Part shown: positions 8,485 to 19,862 of the stretch, piece after piece
Layout of the letters: the number at the start of each line of letters is the position of its first letter
How positions within the stretch are numbered: the first letter of the stretch is position 1
DNA from: Rhizophlyctis rosea
Taxonomy: Eukaryota > Chytridiomycota > Chytridiomycetes > Rhizophlyctidales > Rhizophlyctidaceae
Assembly (NCBI GenBank): GCA_027596075.1
Contig: JADGJC010000356.1
Coordinates: 1,974 to 33,184 of the forward strand
Reading direction: 5' to 3'
Length of the DNA: 31,211 nt
Program-made: the position numbers and the translations under genes
Notes under the pieces: model-generated
What the model saw: only the letters and a program-made list of their open reading frames with translations
What the model was told of the DNA's origin: nothing
Database searches by the model: none

Positions 8485-11400
8485 TCGCAAATAAGGCCGT
8501 GCGTTTTTGCAAATCTTCGAAATTCGTCACTCCAAAGTCGCGTGTCTGTCCCTGCGTTTCACCATCTAAAGTGGGCTCTAAGTGTCCTTGCTCTAAGCCC
8601 ACAAAAGGTCCGGATGTGCAACCCGACAGAGTCTGAGAGTCATATCCATGCAACCCATGCGAAACTTGCTTGCAACTTTGGGTCAATTCTCCCGCACTGC
8701 GCAGTCTCCGTTCGATCAAACTTGCTGGGTTTTTGCGAAGGGAGTGAGAGTGCCCGTACCACCCTTCTGCCATGGTGGGGTAGACCGCATGATTTTGGGA
8801 AGTTGGTGCTAGTCGGGTTACTCGGGTAGTCGGTCGAAAATTGTCCCGAAGCGTTGAAACATTTCTTTGGACCCATCTCTCCTGGTTCGAACATGTGGCG
8901 GTGGGTGGCGGCACAGCTTAGTGGGTGCTTTGACCAAATTTGGCGAAATTGGTGCTTATGTAATCTGATCTCCCGAACTCAGGTTGCGGCTGATAGTTCT
9001 CTCTCATTCCCATTTCACTTTCCTACTTGTGCATGTATTTTCATCGTTGGAAATCACCTGTTTTTGAGGTCGCAAAGTTTTGACGCAGAACTTCACCTAG
9101 TTTCAGTCAATGAGCGTGAAATGCCCGCTAAATCTGTTCCATGCACAGCGTTGGGAATCCAACGCGTTTGCCCCTTGACCAGATCCGCCGCCTCATTGCA
9201 AAAAAGTATCACATTCAGCCGGGTGCGTGCAAACCCTTCACATATCAATCTCAGTGATCTTCTCCACCCTCTTGAAGTCTTCTGTGTGCTCTATGATTCA
9301 TTTGCCTTCCTTCCTTATCACGAGGAAGCTAACAGTTGAAAACAAACGTATTGTCCCTTGCGCTCAAAATGAAGCGATTTTCACCAACCCGCAAAAAGTT
9401 TGTGATTACGGACATTTTCTGAGAACTGAAGCTTTGCTGCACCTCAAATGCATGATGCAGTCCAAATGCGCGTTTCATTTTTTGAGTTCTTCCATTTTAC
9501 ACCTGCCCGGGCCTTTTCATATATGTGGTTGGAGCGTTTGTTTCAAGAATATTGCAATCTGACTCGCTACAGAAACCAGGTGCCTGTTTTTTTTTCTAGC
9601 ACATAATGCCAACTGACTTGCCAAATTTTTATCTGCGATAAAAATGCGATGGATGCGTCGTTGTGTTCAAATCTTTCGCTTCATAAGGGGTTGGTGCTAG
9701 CGAGAGCATCCCGCATGAATTGGTTATTCCTGGCATGGAGAAGCCACCTGAAACGAGCGCCGAAGCACGCAGGGCCGGTCATTTCAAACGGGAAGCTGTG
9801 ATTCCCTGATACGTGACCATGAGGGTCATGCACAAAGTGTTGAGATCCAGTGAATCTTTCGTCGCATATGAGAAAGGCGATGGCAACTCGAACACCCAGC
9901 AAATAAATATCAACACGTAGCACAGCTAATATGGCTCAATGAGTCAGCAAGGCACGACAACACGCGGACATCTACCTCCCACGTCGGCACCTAGGATGTC
10001 AACTTGGTAGGGATGCATCCGCGGGCACGCCGACGTGAGTCGTCAGATTAAGGGTCTCATTGGTCCCCTTGTCCTTGTCACAGGTATATGCTGCGCATGA
10101 ACGGCACTTCAAAATAGTCCAAATTTGATGAAAAAGATGAACGAGTGTGCGAAACGCCTCATTGCGTGCTCAACATTCAAGTGGACACGGCTGAGGTAAA
10201 GATGATCGATTGCACTATCAAGACTGTGCAACTTCTCCCTGAAGCCTGCTGCTTCTAAGCGGCTGTGCGAACTTACACAAGTTTTACATACTCCTCAAGC
10301 TTTGGAAGCCCCGCCGGTTGTTACGAAGACTATCTGGATAGACAATGCGTTGGAGACTGACGGATCAATGGGTACATGAAGCCTTGATCCATCAAGACGC
10401 GCGGCAGGTCTAGTTCAACTTCTCTCTGGACATCGTGTACTGCCCTGTCTCCGCTGTTACCTTATGTGATTGCAAGCTGAAGAAAGGAGCGGAAGAATTG
10501 AACGTTGTTTGGAGGTTGTTTGTATGCGAGCTGCCAGTGCCCAAACCTCCTAGGAGCAATGCCCTGTCAAGTCAGGTCGAAAGTCGGTTTTTTGTTATGT
10601 AATTTTGTTTTTCTCGCAGATTGGAAGGTAGCCCGTAGTGCAAAGTGCGAGGGGTACATGCACTCAGTCAATGGATGACATCACGTCCGGGCTCAAAGAC
10701 ATCAGCTCAAAGAGCGCACACAGAACTCTTTCCTTGAGATTGACCATCTCCGCTGTCAACTTCTTTATTTTGATGTTTTGGGGTATATTGTTTGTTGGCT
10801 GTTCCTCATACTCCCTGAATGACACAAGTGCCAGCCATGGATGAATGGTTCAATAGGTGCCAACTACCAGACGAAAAACTTGGTGAGGATTGACTATTCC
10901 GAGCCTGAATGTTGTTTTACCATCCCTGAACAGTGTTCAGTGAGGAACTATGTTGACAATCAAGTGACAGCGAAGTGCATTTGAACAATAATGTCGGCCA
11001 CTCAACCGGACAGGTGAACACATGAGGAGGGTGTCATCCCAAATGCGTCTACCCTTTACATCAGAGGTCCCTTGTCGCATCATCCGCTCCGGACATGAGT
11101 TGTGCATTTGACAGTCCTGACTGAAGAAGACCAGCCCAGCTCAGATTGAGACTTATATTCTACTTGGTTTCGTAGTAAACTCAGTCAACAGTTACCCATA
11201 GTAACTATAGTACTGTTCGTCATCTGTCAATTTGCTTGCGTTTTCATGTGACAACCATCGATGAAGCGCCATGTGTGCGAGCATGCAAAGTATGCGAAGA
11301 AGCATGAATAAGCTTGTTACGTCGTGAGACGGACACCGTAATAATTCGGCCATCATAGCCTCTGACATCAGTTTTGCGTAGCCGCGCCGACGTGGTAAGT

Positions 11401-14400
11401 GAAGTAGCTGATTGTGACATCCTTAGTAAGCTTTAGTATTCCGTCTTCCCAGACCTGCAGATGCTGGTTATGGGCTGGTTCACTTTCAGAAGGCGGTCAA
11501 TGAGCTCCTTGATTTTGATTACTCCTTCTTGTGTGGGAGGCGATTGAAATCCGACATAAATAGGGGTGGATATGGGGATCGCCTCCATCGATCCCCGGCA
11601 ATGAAAACGCTGCATATTGCTTTTGATGAATGTTCCAGAGAAACGCTTGTACGATTGGTAGTGGAAGCGTCGTATATCCTTTCAATCCGATATAGCTTTG
11701 TTAATTCTGATTTTTGTCATTGCTTCAGAAGTGACAGACTGATGTTCTGCGCTTTTCTCATTCACTTCAGATTCTGCAAATGACCCCCCAGTATCAAATG
11801 CTGTCGTTCTGGGATGTATGACCCACACCAGCCTTCAAGTCGTGACTAAAGTGCCGGTGGGGAAATATGAGCCCAATGAAATCTCCACCCTGTGATCAGT
11901 CGCAGCGTTCCATTTTGGGCTCCCGTTTCTGTGCTTCCTCATTTAGGCATGCCACTCATTTCGACGTGGCTTTCTGTATCTGCGAGCGACGATAAGCTCA
12001 TTCACAAATTTGCACCCTGTCTGCTAAAAACGCGGAACCCCAATGTGGTGGAGCACCTTTGCTTGTGAACTTTGTGAAGTCACCTGATGCTGCGGCAAAA
12101 TCCCCGCATGCCATTCAACGTTCCAAATCCTGCATAGATATTGAATCTTTCCACCAGTGATGCAGTCCACCATCAGATCGATTCGTGACCTTCAACCTCG
12201 TGGATGTTGTTGCTGAATGTCTAGTCCTTTCATAACCTCTCTTTCTGTGTGACCTTTTTTTCCCAAGCGGCACGTGTTGCACACTTTGCACTCAGGAGAT
12301 AGTGGACGAACTGCTGAGCGCCAGGCACGTGTCTACTTCAAACCTTTCTTTCGCACGGTCGCCAAACGCATTGGGTTCCTGGATTCCGCGAAAGTCTTGT
12401 GCCGAGTGTCAAAAATGACAGTTAGTTCCGAAAACGGCAGAGGCTTAGGAGTCGAAGACAGCTAACAGGGGCATGGTCTGTGTGAAATACATCTGGGGCA
12501 ATTTCACAAACGAAGGCTACAAGTAGTCAATCGTATGACTATTTCTGAGTACATCCCAACACCAGTACATTGCAGCAGCAGAGAAAATATGACACCACCC
12601 CTGTACTATTTAGGTGTCGTCAACTCGGTGCGCCAACATGAGTTTGCTCAGAAAAAGTATATCGCAACCAAACTCAACTACTCTTGACATTATCAAGCAA
12701 TCCAAGATGGTATGCAAGCGAGCAATCCGCAAAACACGGATCGCTGTTTCTGACGTTTGAGCAAGATTAGTTAGGATTGGCATGAATTGATTCGCTGTCA
12801 AGACGGGAATACTTTTAGATAGCACCGTCCACCATATCTTGTTCGAGGGGTCAATCACCGCGGCACCGTGCCGTGGATGACCGTGCATCCAACGCCGCAC
12901 AGCGTATGCCAAACTTTTTGAGCTCTTCCAGTCTTGACACCATGCCACATGCCACCGGCATGGTGTGGCCCATAGTGCCCATGCACTTCTTGAGTCATTT
13001 CAATCAGCCGACCTTGTGATTTTGGAAAAGATGGATAGGTTGAGGAGGATGTATCAAATTCGACCGCAGATGGAATTATTTCGACAGCTATGGTGTGTCC
13101 AAGGCGGCAACGGGAAAGAAATGTACCGCGGAATTGTCCAAAAGGCTGAGTATCGCACGTCCCAGTGTCCGAAGTGCTCTGCCTTCAAAGTCAGGTCAGA
13201 AAATGTTGCAAGGAGAAAGGGACCAAGGGGTGGGATCTGAATTCACTTGATACACCATATTGGTGGCCGTGGCCTTCCCTACATGCCTCAGCGCTTCGGG
13301 ACAATGTTGAGAACGCCATGACTCGGGTCAAGTCATTAAATGATATCTTCTATGTGAGACTCGTAAAATTCTGTGAAGCTGGGAAAGAATGATGCTGAAA
13401 GCTGACAATCATTTCAATCATTTTCATCGGGGGATATACCTCAGATTATCGTGGGCATTCTAACCCAGCGACTTCTGAGATGCATGGATGCATGAGGAAA
13501 CCCTGATGTGTGCTTCATTTCTCTTCCTTGTAGTCTTCATTTTTGCTTTGCTCCTGAAGTGAACAAGGCACGTAAACAGCACACTATGTCTGACGCATAA
13601 AACTACGCAACTAGACCATTTGAAAGGGCTGTCGTCCGCGGTTGACCGTCAACATCAGAAGTCGGCCGAAGCTGGCCGAGTGTCGAGCATGCCACACTAC
13701 TTTCGTTCAAGCACTTTGGTAATATACACTTTGCAAATCTGGCGTTTAATTCATCGAAAAAGTTTGAAAGTGTCGGCGAGCATATGTTTCAGCGGTCAGA
13801 GCATGACCCCCATCCTTTGTCTCTGAACTTCAGTGATTTCCTCAGCTCATACAAATGCATGAAGAGACCAGAATAGCACAAAAAGACGCAAAAAGTCACA
13901 GTATGCAACGTTGACGGATCTCACCGCATTGAATGTGAATCAACATGAGCCCGTCATGCCGAATGCAGGAGGAATGAACAGGGAAATGTTGCCAAGTTAC
14001 CAGCTGGACAGTCAGGACGCTCATCTGCGGCGCACAAAAAATATGAAAGCTTCTGTACGCTCGTGCCAGCAGAAACTCAGCATTGAGACTGTCACGCCCT
14101 AGTGAAGATGGTGTCCATTCCTTAGATAAACTTCCAAGCGTTGTTACAATTCTCATGTCGGATCACGTATATACAAGGCTGCCAGCTTTCTAGATCTTCT
14201 TCTTATGGTACGGTCTTGCCAGATCCTTACTGCTGTTGCTGTCTACCGATGAACAGGCGAGCAGCACCGCACTATTTTGAAATCAAACAACCCGTTCTGT
14301 GGACCCTGCACGAATGTCGTATTTACATCGGCCATGTCTTCTTGGTATATACAAATGGATATGTGTACTGTCTTTTCCCTCCTCCCTGCGCCGAGCCAGC

Positions 14401-14492
14401 TCTGCGCCGACGGGACACCCTAACATTCATCAACGGGAAACCACATGATGAACAGCATCTCTAAGATGATCCAAGTGCACCAGCAGAGCACC
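8485..14492. other. 6-kb stretch without a supported gene
   Basis: Short ORFs occur on both strands (the longest, 8854-9339 plus, is 161 codons) but overlap opposing ORFs, lack domains and show no splice chain. A short hairpin lies at 12937-12966. GCCGACGTG occurs three times (about 9977 reversed, 10028 and 11389), which may be chance. No B-box-bearing tRNA, rRNA or long terminal repeat was seen. It could hold untranslated or noncoding transcripts or decayed transposons that cannot be recognised by eye. Confidence 0.5.
12937..12966. repeat. Short inverted repeat (10-bp arms)
   Basis: ACACCATGCC at 12937-12946 and GGCATGGTGT at 12957-12966 are perfect reverse complements around a 10-nt loop. 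No T run follows and no gene flanks it closely. Function unknown. Confidence 0.5.
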
Positions 14493-17400
14493 TCACCGCA
14501 CCGCACATCTCCCGCCCGCTTCACACTCCGGACAAATCGGACACCTACACCCTGGCCCAAGCGGCACATTCTTCCTCGCCCCCGTCTCACAACACCAAAC
14601 CTTACACCCACAACTCCCATGCCCCCCACCCTTCGCCAAACAAACATAACAAAAGTCCGTCCGACACTTCGGGCATATAATACTATGACACCCATGGTCT
14701 TTGTAATGCGTTATCCGCAACGAGCAATTCGGACACGCTTTGGACGTTGCGTCGATTTCGGAGAGTGTTGCGGCGACGGCGGCGGGGGTATCTATTGCAC
14801 AGGGTTTGAAAGGGTGCCAGGGGTTGTTGCAGGCGTCGCAGTGGGTGTAGAAGCAGTAGGGGCATTGAATTTGGGAGTCTACTAGGGCGAGGTTTTGTAG
14901 GGGTTGTTTTTTGGAGAGGGGTTTGAGGGCGGGTATGCGAGGGTGGACGATGCGAGGTGGGATGGGGATGGGGTTGTTGTTGTTGATGTTTACGAGGAGT
15001 TGTTGGGGGCGGGCGGGGCGGGGTTGGTGTTGTTGGGGGCGACGGGTTGGGAGGAAGACGCCGCAGACTTTTTTAAAGAAGGCGGAGGAGGTTGGGGGAA
15101 GGAGATCGAGGTTGTCCATGGGTTGAGCGGGTCGGGCTGCTTGGGGAGCGGCTGCTGCTTGAGGCTCTTCGGGTGCTTCAGCGGCAGCAACAGCCCCTCC
15201 GCTACTACTTTCCCCACCTCCACTTCCTCCCTCTCCACCCTCACATTGACTCCCGCCCCGCTCCACACACCTCTCAACCTTCTCCCCAACATCCTCCCTC
15301 AAACTCAACCTCTCACACTTTGGACAAAACCAATGCCCCTGCTCCAACAACAAATCCTTCAAATTCGTATGCTTCCAAACAGTATCACACTCCGCCTCCG
15401 TCAACCCCGCCCCTTCATCATCCAATTTCCCAACCACCAACTCGTTCGTGATCGTCACTACATCCGCTAGCGCTGGGCCATTGTCTTTACCCTTCCCCTT
15501 CCCACCAGCATTCGATAGGCACAAGGGACATTTGATGGGAAATTGAGCCCCAACATCACCTAAACAGTTTCTGACGTACTCCACCGCGCAGCCGGAGCAG
15601 GTAGTGCCGAACGGACATCCATCATGGTATATATATCCTTTCGATAAGGGGTAATCTTCCACACAAATCGGACAAGTAACAATCTCATCAACCTCCTCCT
15701 CCACCACTTCCTCCACAACCTCCTCCTCCACAATCTCCCTCGTAACCTCCACAACCTTCCCCTTCGTCTCCCTCCTCACAACCGTCCCCGCACTCCGCCG
15801 AGAAGAAACAGACATCAATCGTTCCGCCTTCGCCTCTCTATAACAAACCTCCAACAACTCCCTCGCCAGCGCCACCATCTCCGGATCCGACTCTTCCACT
15901 TTTTCGCCACTTTTCGTTGATGCCCGTGTGGAGACTGAAGAGATTGTTAGGCCTCGTCGCGGGATGGCGGATGGAGCTGAGCGGACTGAGGATGGGTATT
16001 TGCCTTTTCGGAGGGAGGAGATGACGGGGTGTTGGGGCCAGGCGCCGGGGAGGATTGTGTCGGTTGTTAGAGGGAGGAGTTCGTCTTCTTCTTCGAGGGT
16101 TTCGGGGGTGAGGGGGGGAGGGGTGTTGGTGTTGAGTGTATCTAAAGGTTCTTCTGCCGCGGGTGTGGGTGTACTGGTATCGTCTTGTTCTTCTGCGATG
16201 AGAATGGCTTCTTCAGGTTGATCCACATTGATGACTTCTTCAACAAGATCTTCACCACCCTCTTCCCCCTTCACTTCTTCATCCTCACCCTCATCACCAG
16301 CATCACCTTCCTTCTCAGTGTTCTCATCACCCTCCACCTCCCCTTCATTTCCCTCCCGGGCTCCACCACCGCCCTCCCCCTCTCCACTAATTCCCTCACC
16401 CTCCCCATCACCCTTAACCTCCTCCTCCGCATCCCAAAACACATCCCCACCAACAATAACACTCCCATCATCCCTCCAAAACGACCGCACAGAATAGGTG
16501 GTATTGTTCCGATGGAGGCGGAAGGTGTTTGTGCGGTTGATGGGGAGGGAGTCGAGGGATAGGAGACTGTCGGTGTCGGTTTCCATGATGACTGTGTCAT
16601 CTTGGGTAGGTGGGTCAACTTCAAATGCAGCGTGTGCTGGATTAGGCTCTTTCCCGCTGATATCATCAGCACATGCAGTGTCTTCCTCAATGGCATCTCC
16701 CGCGCCCTCCTCATTTTCCATCTCCTCCTCCACAACCTCTCCCCCATCTACCCCCCCACCTTCCATCCCCTCACCTTCCTCACTCCCCTCCCCCACCGAT
16801 CGTATAGTGGGCATCGGCATAACCCCCGCCCGCCCCTTATTCTTGAACGGCGACGTATCAAACCTCTCATCCGTCAACCTCCCATCAAACTTCCCTTCTT
16901 CCACCCCCTCAGAAGGCGATACATTGATTACCGGTACATCCGACCCGGCGGCTTCCACCCCCGAAAATCGCTTAACATTCAACACCCTAAAACTACTCTC
17001 GTCTTCGGAAACCCGTCCTCGACTCTTTACCTCCACTTCCCGTTCAGGCCAGGTAGTCTCCCCACCCCCACCACCGGAGTTCTCATCTTTGTCCTTCAAA
17101 TGTCCCATCTCCCCATCACGAGGTATAAAGGACATCGGACGTGGTCCCGAAAACGAAGACCTAAACAATCTCGTTTTTGGACGTATGATATGTTCTTCAG
17201 AATACGGAGACGAAATATCCAGTGACGACCGGGTGGGGATGTCAAGCGACGGACGGAGGGGTTCTGGTGGGGGAGTGATGGATGGAGGTGGGGGTGTTGG
17301 GGTGGATCGGGATTTTGGTTCGGCGAATTTGACTTTACCCCGTGTATCTGGATGGGGGGACGGGCCTCGTGATGTTGGGGGTTTTGCGTCACTTGGTCGG

Positions 17401-18738
17401 CGGACGTTGGGGGGGATGGGGGACGGACCACGGGAGGTGGAACTGGTGCTATCGGCTCTTCCTCGGGGAGTTTTGGGTTGTAGGGAGCTGGTGCGGGGTT
17501 TTGGAGGTGGAAGTGGTGATTCTGATAAACGTCTAGCTGAATGGCGGATGGGTTCTTCGGGGTACTGTAGGCAGTTTCGATGAGTCATTGTCTGTCTTTG
17601 TGCAGCTACACGAATATGCTTACAGGTAAGGATTCCCGACGGCTTCCCACTTGCGGTGAGGAAGGCCTCATCTCAGATCCTGGAGGAGATAATTGAAGCG
17701 CAGGCTGAAGTAGAGAAAAATGAGTCGGTAAATCAATTGATCAATTCTCAATAAAGCCATGTCCCAACAGACAAAACTTACAGGAGCAGGCATATCCACA
17801 CCATTTGTCGGAGGTGACAGGAACACAGAAGGGTGATGGACTGGGGTATGCATTGTGGAAGGTATATGTGGAGCAGGTTCGGCATATGACTGTGTAGTAG
17901 AGAGCGGGTAACCGGTGGTTCCGGGTACGGGCGGGGAGAGCTGTGCATAACATCACATACGACGTTGCCAATTGTCAGACACTTTGCCACAGGCAGTATT
18001 CAACCTCTCAAACTCAAAACTCACCATTGGTTGAGACGTAACAGGAATCATAGGCGGTGACAACACCAGCGAGGGTTGATGTGGTGGTAACTGAAACGAC
18101 GACCTAGGTTGGGGAGGGGAGTGAAGTGGACTGCCCACGATTGGACTCCCCACAAGATGACCTCCGTAGAGTGCGTGTGTCGTGGGCGAGGAATATGAAT
18201 GATACGGCGGGGTGCCAACGACATACGATGCTTCCGTTGCGTAGACATTTTCTTGCCATTCTCCTGAGGGAGAGGGTGGCGAAAATGGAGGTGTTGGAAG
18301 AGAAGAGTTTGTTCGAGACCGTCCTCTTGGGGTGTATGATTCGACAGAAATTGGGGTTGAAGTTGGGGAAAGGCAAGAGGGAGGTGGGTTGTTGAAGGGA
18401 CCGGAATTTATGTATGGTACGGAGGGATTAGATACCCGTCTGGCTGAAGTAGGCGGGACCGAAAGGGGATGGGATGGCGGTGGGTGGGGAGGGATTGGGG
18501 ATATGGAACGAGACGGGTACGGGACTGGATATGAGGTGGGCGGGAGGTAGGGAGAGGAGTTTGATGGATAGTTCTCTGCATGGGCTTGGGAGGTTGGGGC
18601 CGGAAATACAGGGCTGACAGGGGAAGAGTTTGACGCTGTCGAACCGGTCTTAGGACGGAGTGAACTTGACCGCGGCGCCGGAGGGCGAACACCCGATGGA
18701 AGTGAATTCCATGATGGCGATGGGTTGTTGGGATCCAT
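14493..18738 (-). CDS. RBR-type (RING1-IBR-RING2) E3 ubiquitin ligase, four exons
   Basis: Exons 18738-18025, 17940-17782, 17704-17624 and 17564-14493 join with three phase-0 introns to give 1341 aa. The ATG is the first after an in-frame TGA at 18763-18765. Residues 1 to about 570 are Pro/Ser-rich and probably disordered; about 575-765 is Glu/Gly-rich and acidic. RING1 begins at C949/C952 (CPIC). The IBR starts with FCPKC (C1065/C1068) and resumes at CPYC (1219) after ~150 low-complexity residues. RING2 runs from C1262, with the expected catalytic Cys at C1277 (DHGC) and Zn ligands C1282, C1285, C1290 and C1293. RBR ligases take ubiquitin from an E2 onto this Cys before passing it to a substrate. 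The usual His two residues after the catalytic Cys is replaced by one immediately next to it. A Cys-rich tail ends AGGRCAVR. The substrate is unknown. Confidence 0.88.
17565..17623 (-). other. Intron 3 of the RBR ligase gene (59 nt)
   Basis: GTAAGC..CTACAG, phase 0. Splicing joins ..RRESLP to YPEEP... and removes the ATG at 17588 that would otherwise look like the start of a 1031-aa ORF. A shorter 32-nt alternative ending at the upstream CAG is less likely. Confidence 0.8.
17705..17781 (-). other. Intron 2 of the RBR ligase gene (77 nt)
   Basis: GTAAGT..CTACTTCAG with a pyrimidine-rich 3' end, phase 0. It joins Pro-rich exon 2 (..GVDMPAP) to exon 3 (PALQLSPPG..). Confidence 0.85.
17941..18024 (-). 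other. Intron 1 of the RBR ligase gene (84 nt)
   Basis: GTGAGT..GCACAG, phase 0, with a CTGAC branch-like motif. It joins ..TSQPM to LSPPVPG.., continuing the same Pro/Ser-rich texture. Confidence 0.85.
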
Positions 18739-18878
18739 GACAGACTCGGGCCAATTCCACGCTCACAAATTTGACAGGTCCTCACACCAGCCTGGCAAAA
18801 TTCTGCATATATGCTAGACACAATCTTGAGATGCCTCGAACCACGGAATGCACAGCTTCGGGTGCCAACGACTGTATC

Positions 18879-18884
18879 TTTATA
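18879..18884 (-). promoter_or_regulatory. Possible TATA box of the RBR ligase gene
   Basis: TATAAA (context AATATAAAGATAC) on the minus strand, 141 nt upstream of the ATG. Position and sequence are acceptable but not decisive. Confidence 0.3.
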
Positions 18885-19862
18885 TTCCTCAGCCCAAAGT
18901 ACCTACTACGTCAGGCTCAGTTGCACCTTCCGTTTACTCCCCTGCAAAAATGCTAGGCGTTTTAGAGGGAGATGCCGGTGAGCAACAGTTTTGCCTTGGC
19001 AAGGTGTAGCAGCACTTCGCTAGCATTCGTGGGCAACTTTGCTCGTGCACGCGCTTTTCTCGCTAGTGCTGTGCCACCAATCCCGATGGTCAATAATACC
19101 CAATTCGTCCAGGGTTACAGCCACGATGGGAACACAAATATCCATAAAATGACAAACTCCGGGAGCATGTGGGCGTGATCAACAACAGGGGTCCTATGGT
19201 CGAATGTAAGGGTTCAGAAACCTCCACACTCGGCGAACTGACTCGAAGTCGTTGAAGCCATTGGTCTAGCATGCACCGCGGAAGTCGAACATCAACTCCT
19301 ATGAATGACATCTCCAGACGTGGCCGGATATCTGCATGATTTCTTCAATTATCGAACCCTGCCGTTCACGTTTAGTACTATGCTGAGCGAATCGCACGTT
19401 TTCATCGTTGAGACGATTAGTACTCTTCCGGATTCGCTTGTTCATTTGACCAGCATCCCGACTGATGTCCTTTCAATCCATCTTTGGGCCGAGCACATAG
19501 AATAGAATGCACATGGAACTCTTCTAGATGTGGTTATATGTGGCGTGAAGACTTTGGAAGAGAAACAGAAACGAACTGAAAAGTTCAACTTGGCCATGAA
19601 AGGCGGGGACGACGGAGGCACAGAGACGGCGCCACATTATGATCGATTATGTAATACAACCATCTCCCACCAATGACCATAAAAATCACCGTCACTGGTT
19701 ACCACTGAACTCCACTGGCACACGCTACTTGCTCAACGCTGCATATTGCGCAGGCAAAAGGTTAGCGTTGAGTCCTCGTTATCCAATAAATCTCCCAAAG
19801 CATCTCATGCTACACCTAAAGCTGCTGATGCATTCATCATCGCCAACTACGCAACTTTCAAC
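18885..19862. other. Intergenic region between divergent genes
   Basis: Separates the minus-strand RBR ligase from the plus-strand GH38-like gene and should hold both promoters. No gene is supported. The frame upstream of the GH38 ATG is open back to about 19746 but contains no ATG. Confidence 0.5.

Noticed and set aside
7467..8829. Plus-strand Gly- and Val-rich ORFs over the deacetylase
   Set aside because: They are complements of the Thr stalk and Cys modules of the minus-strand gene, whose CE4 motifs are decisive.
9977..11397. Three GCCGACGTG copies as a regulatory site cluster
   Set aside because: Spread over 1.4 kb with no adjacent gene; nine-base matches of this kind can be chance.
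12610..13240. ORFs on both strands flanking the 12.95-kb hairpin as a transposon remnant
   Set aside because: No transposase motif, terminal repeat or target-site duplication could be found.
16498..17583. 361-codon plus-strand ORF opposite the RBR gene
   Set aside because: Ser/Pro/Gly-rich mirror of the low-complexity minus-strand coding; no domain, and the minus frame has the clear introns and RBR motifs.
17564..17588. ATG at 17588 as start of the RBR protein
   Set aside because: It lies within a 59-nt GT-AG intron; splicing upstream exons gives a longer continuous phase-0 protein.
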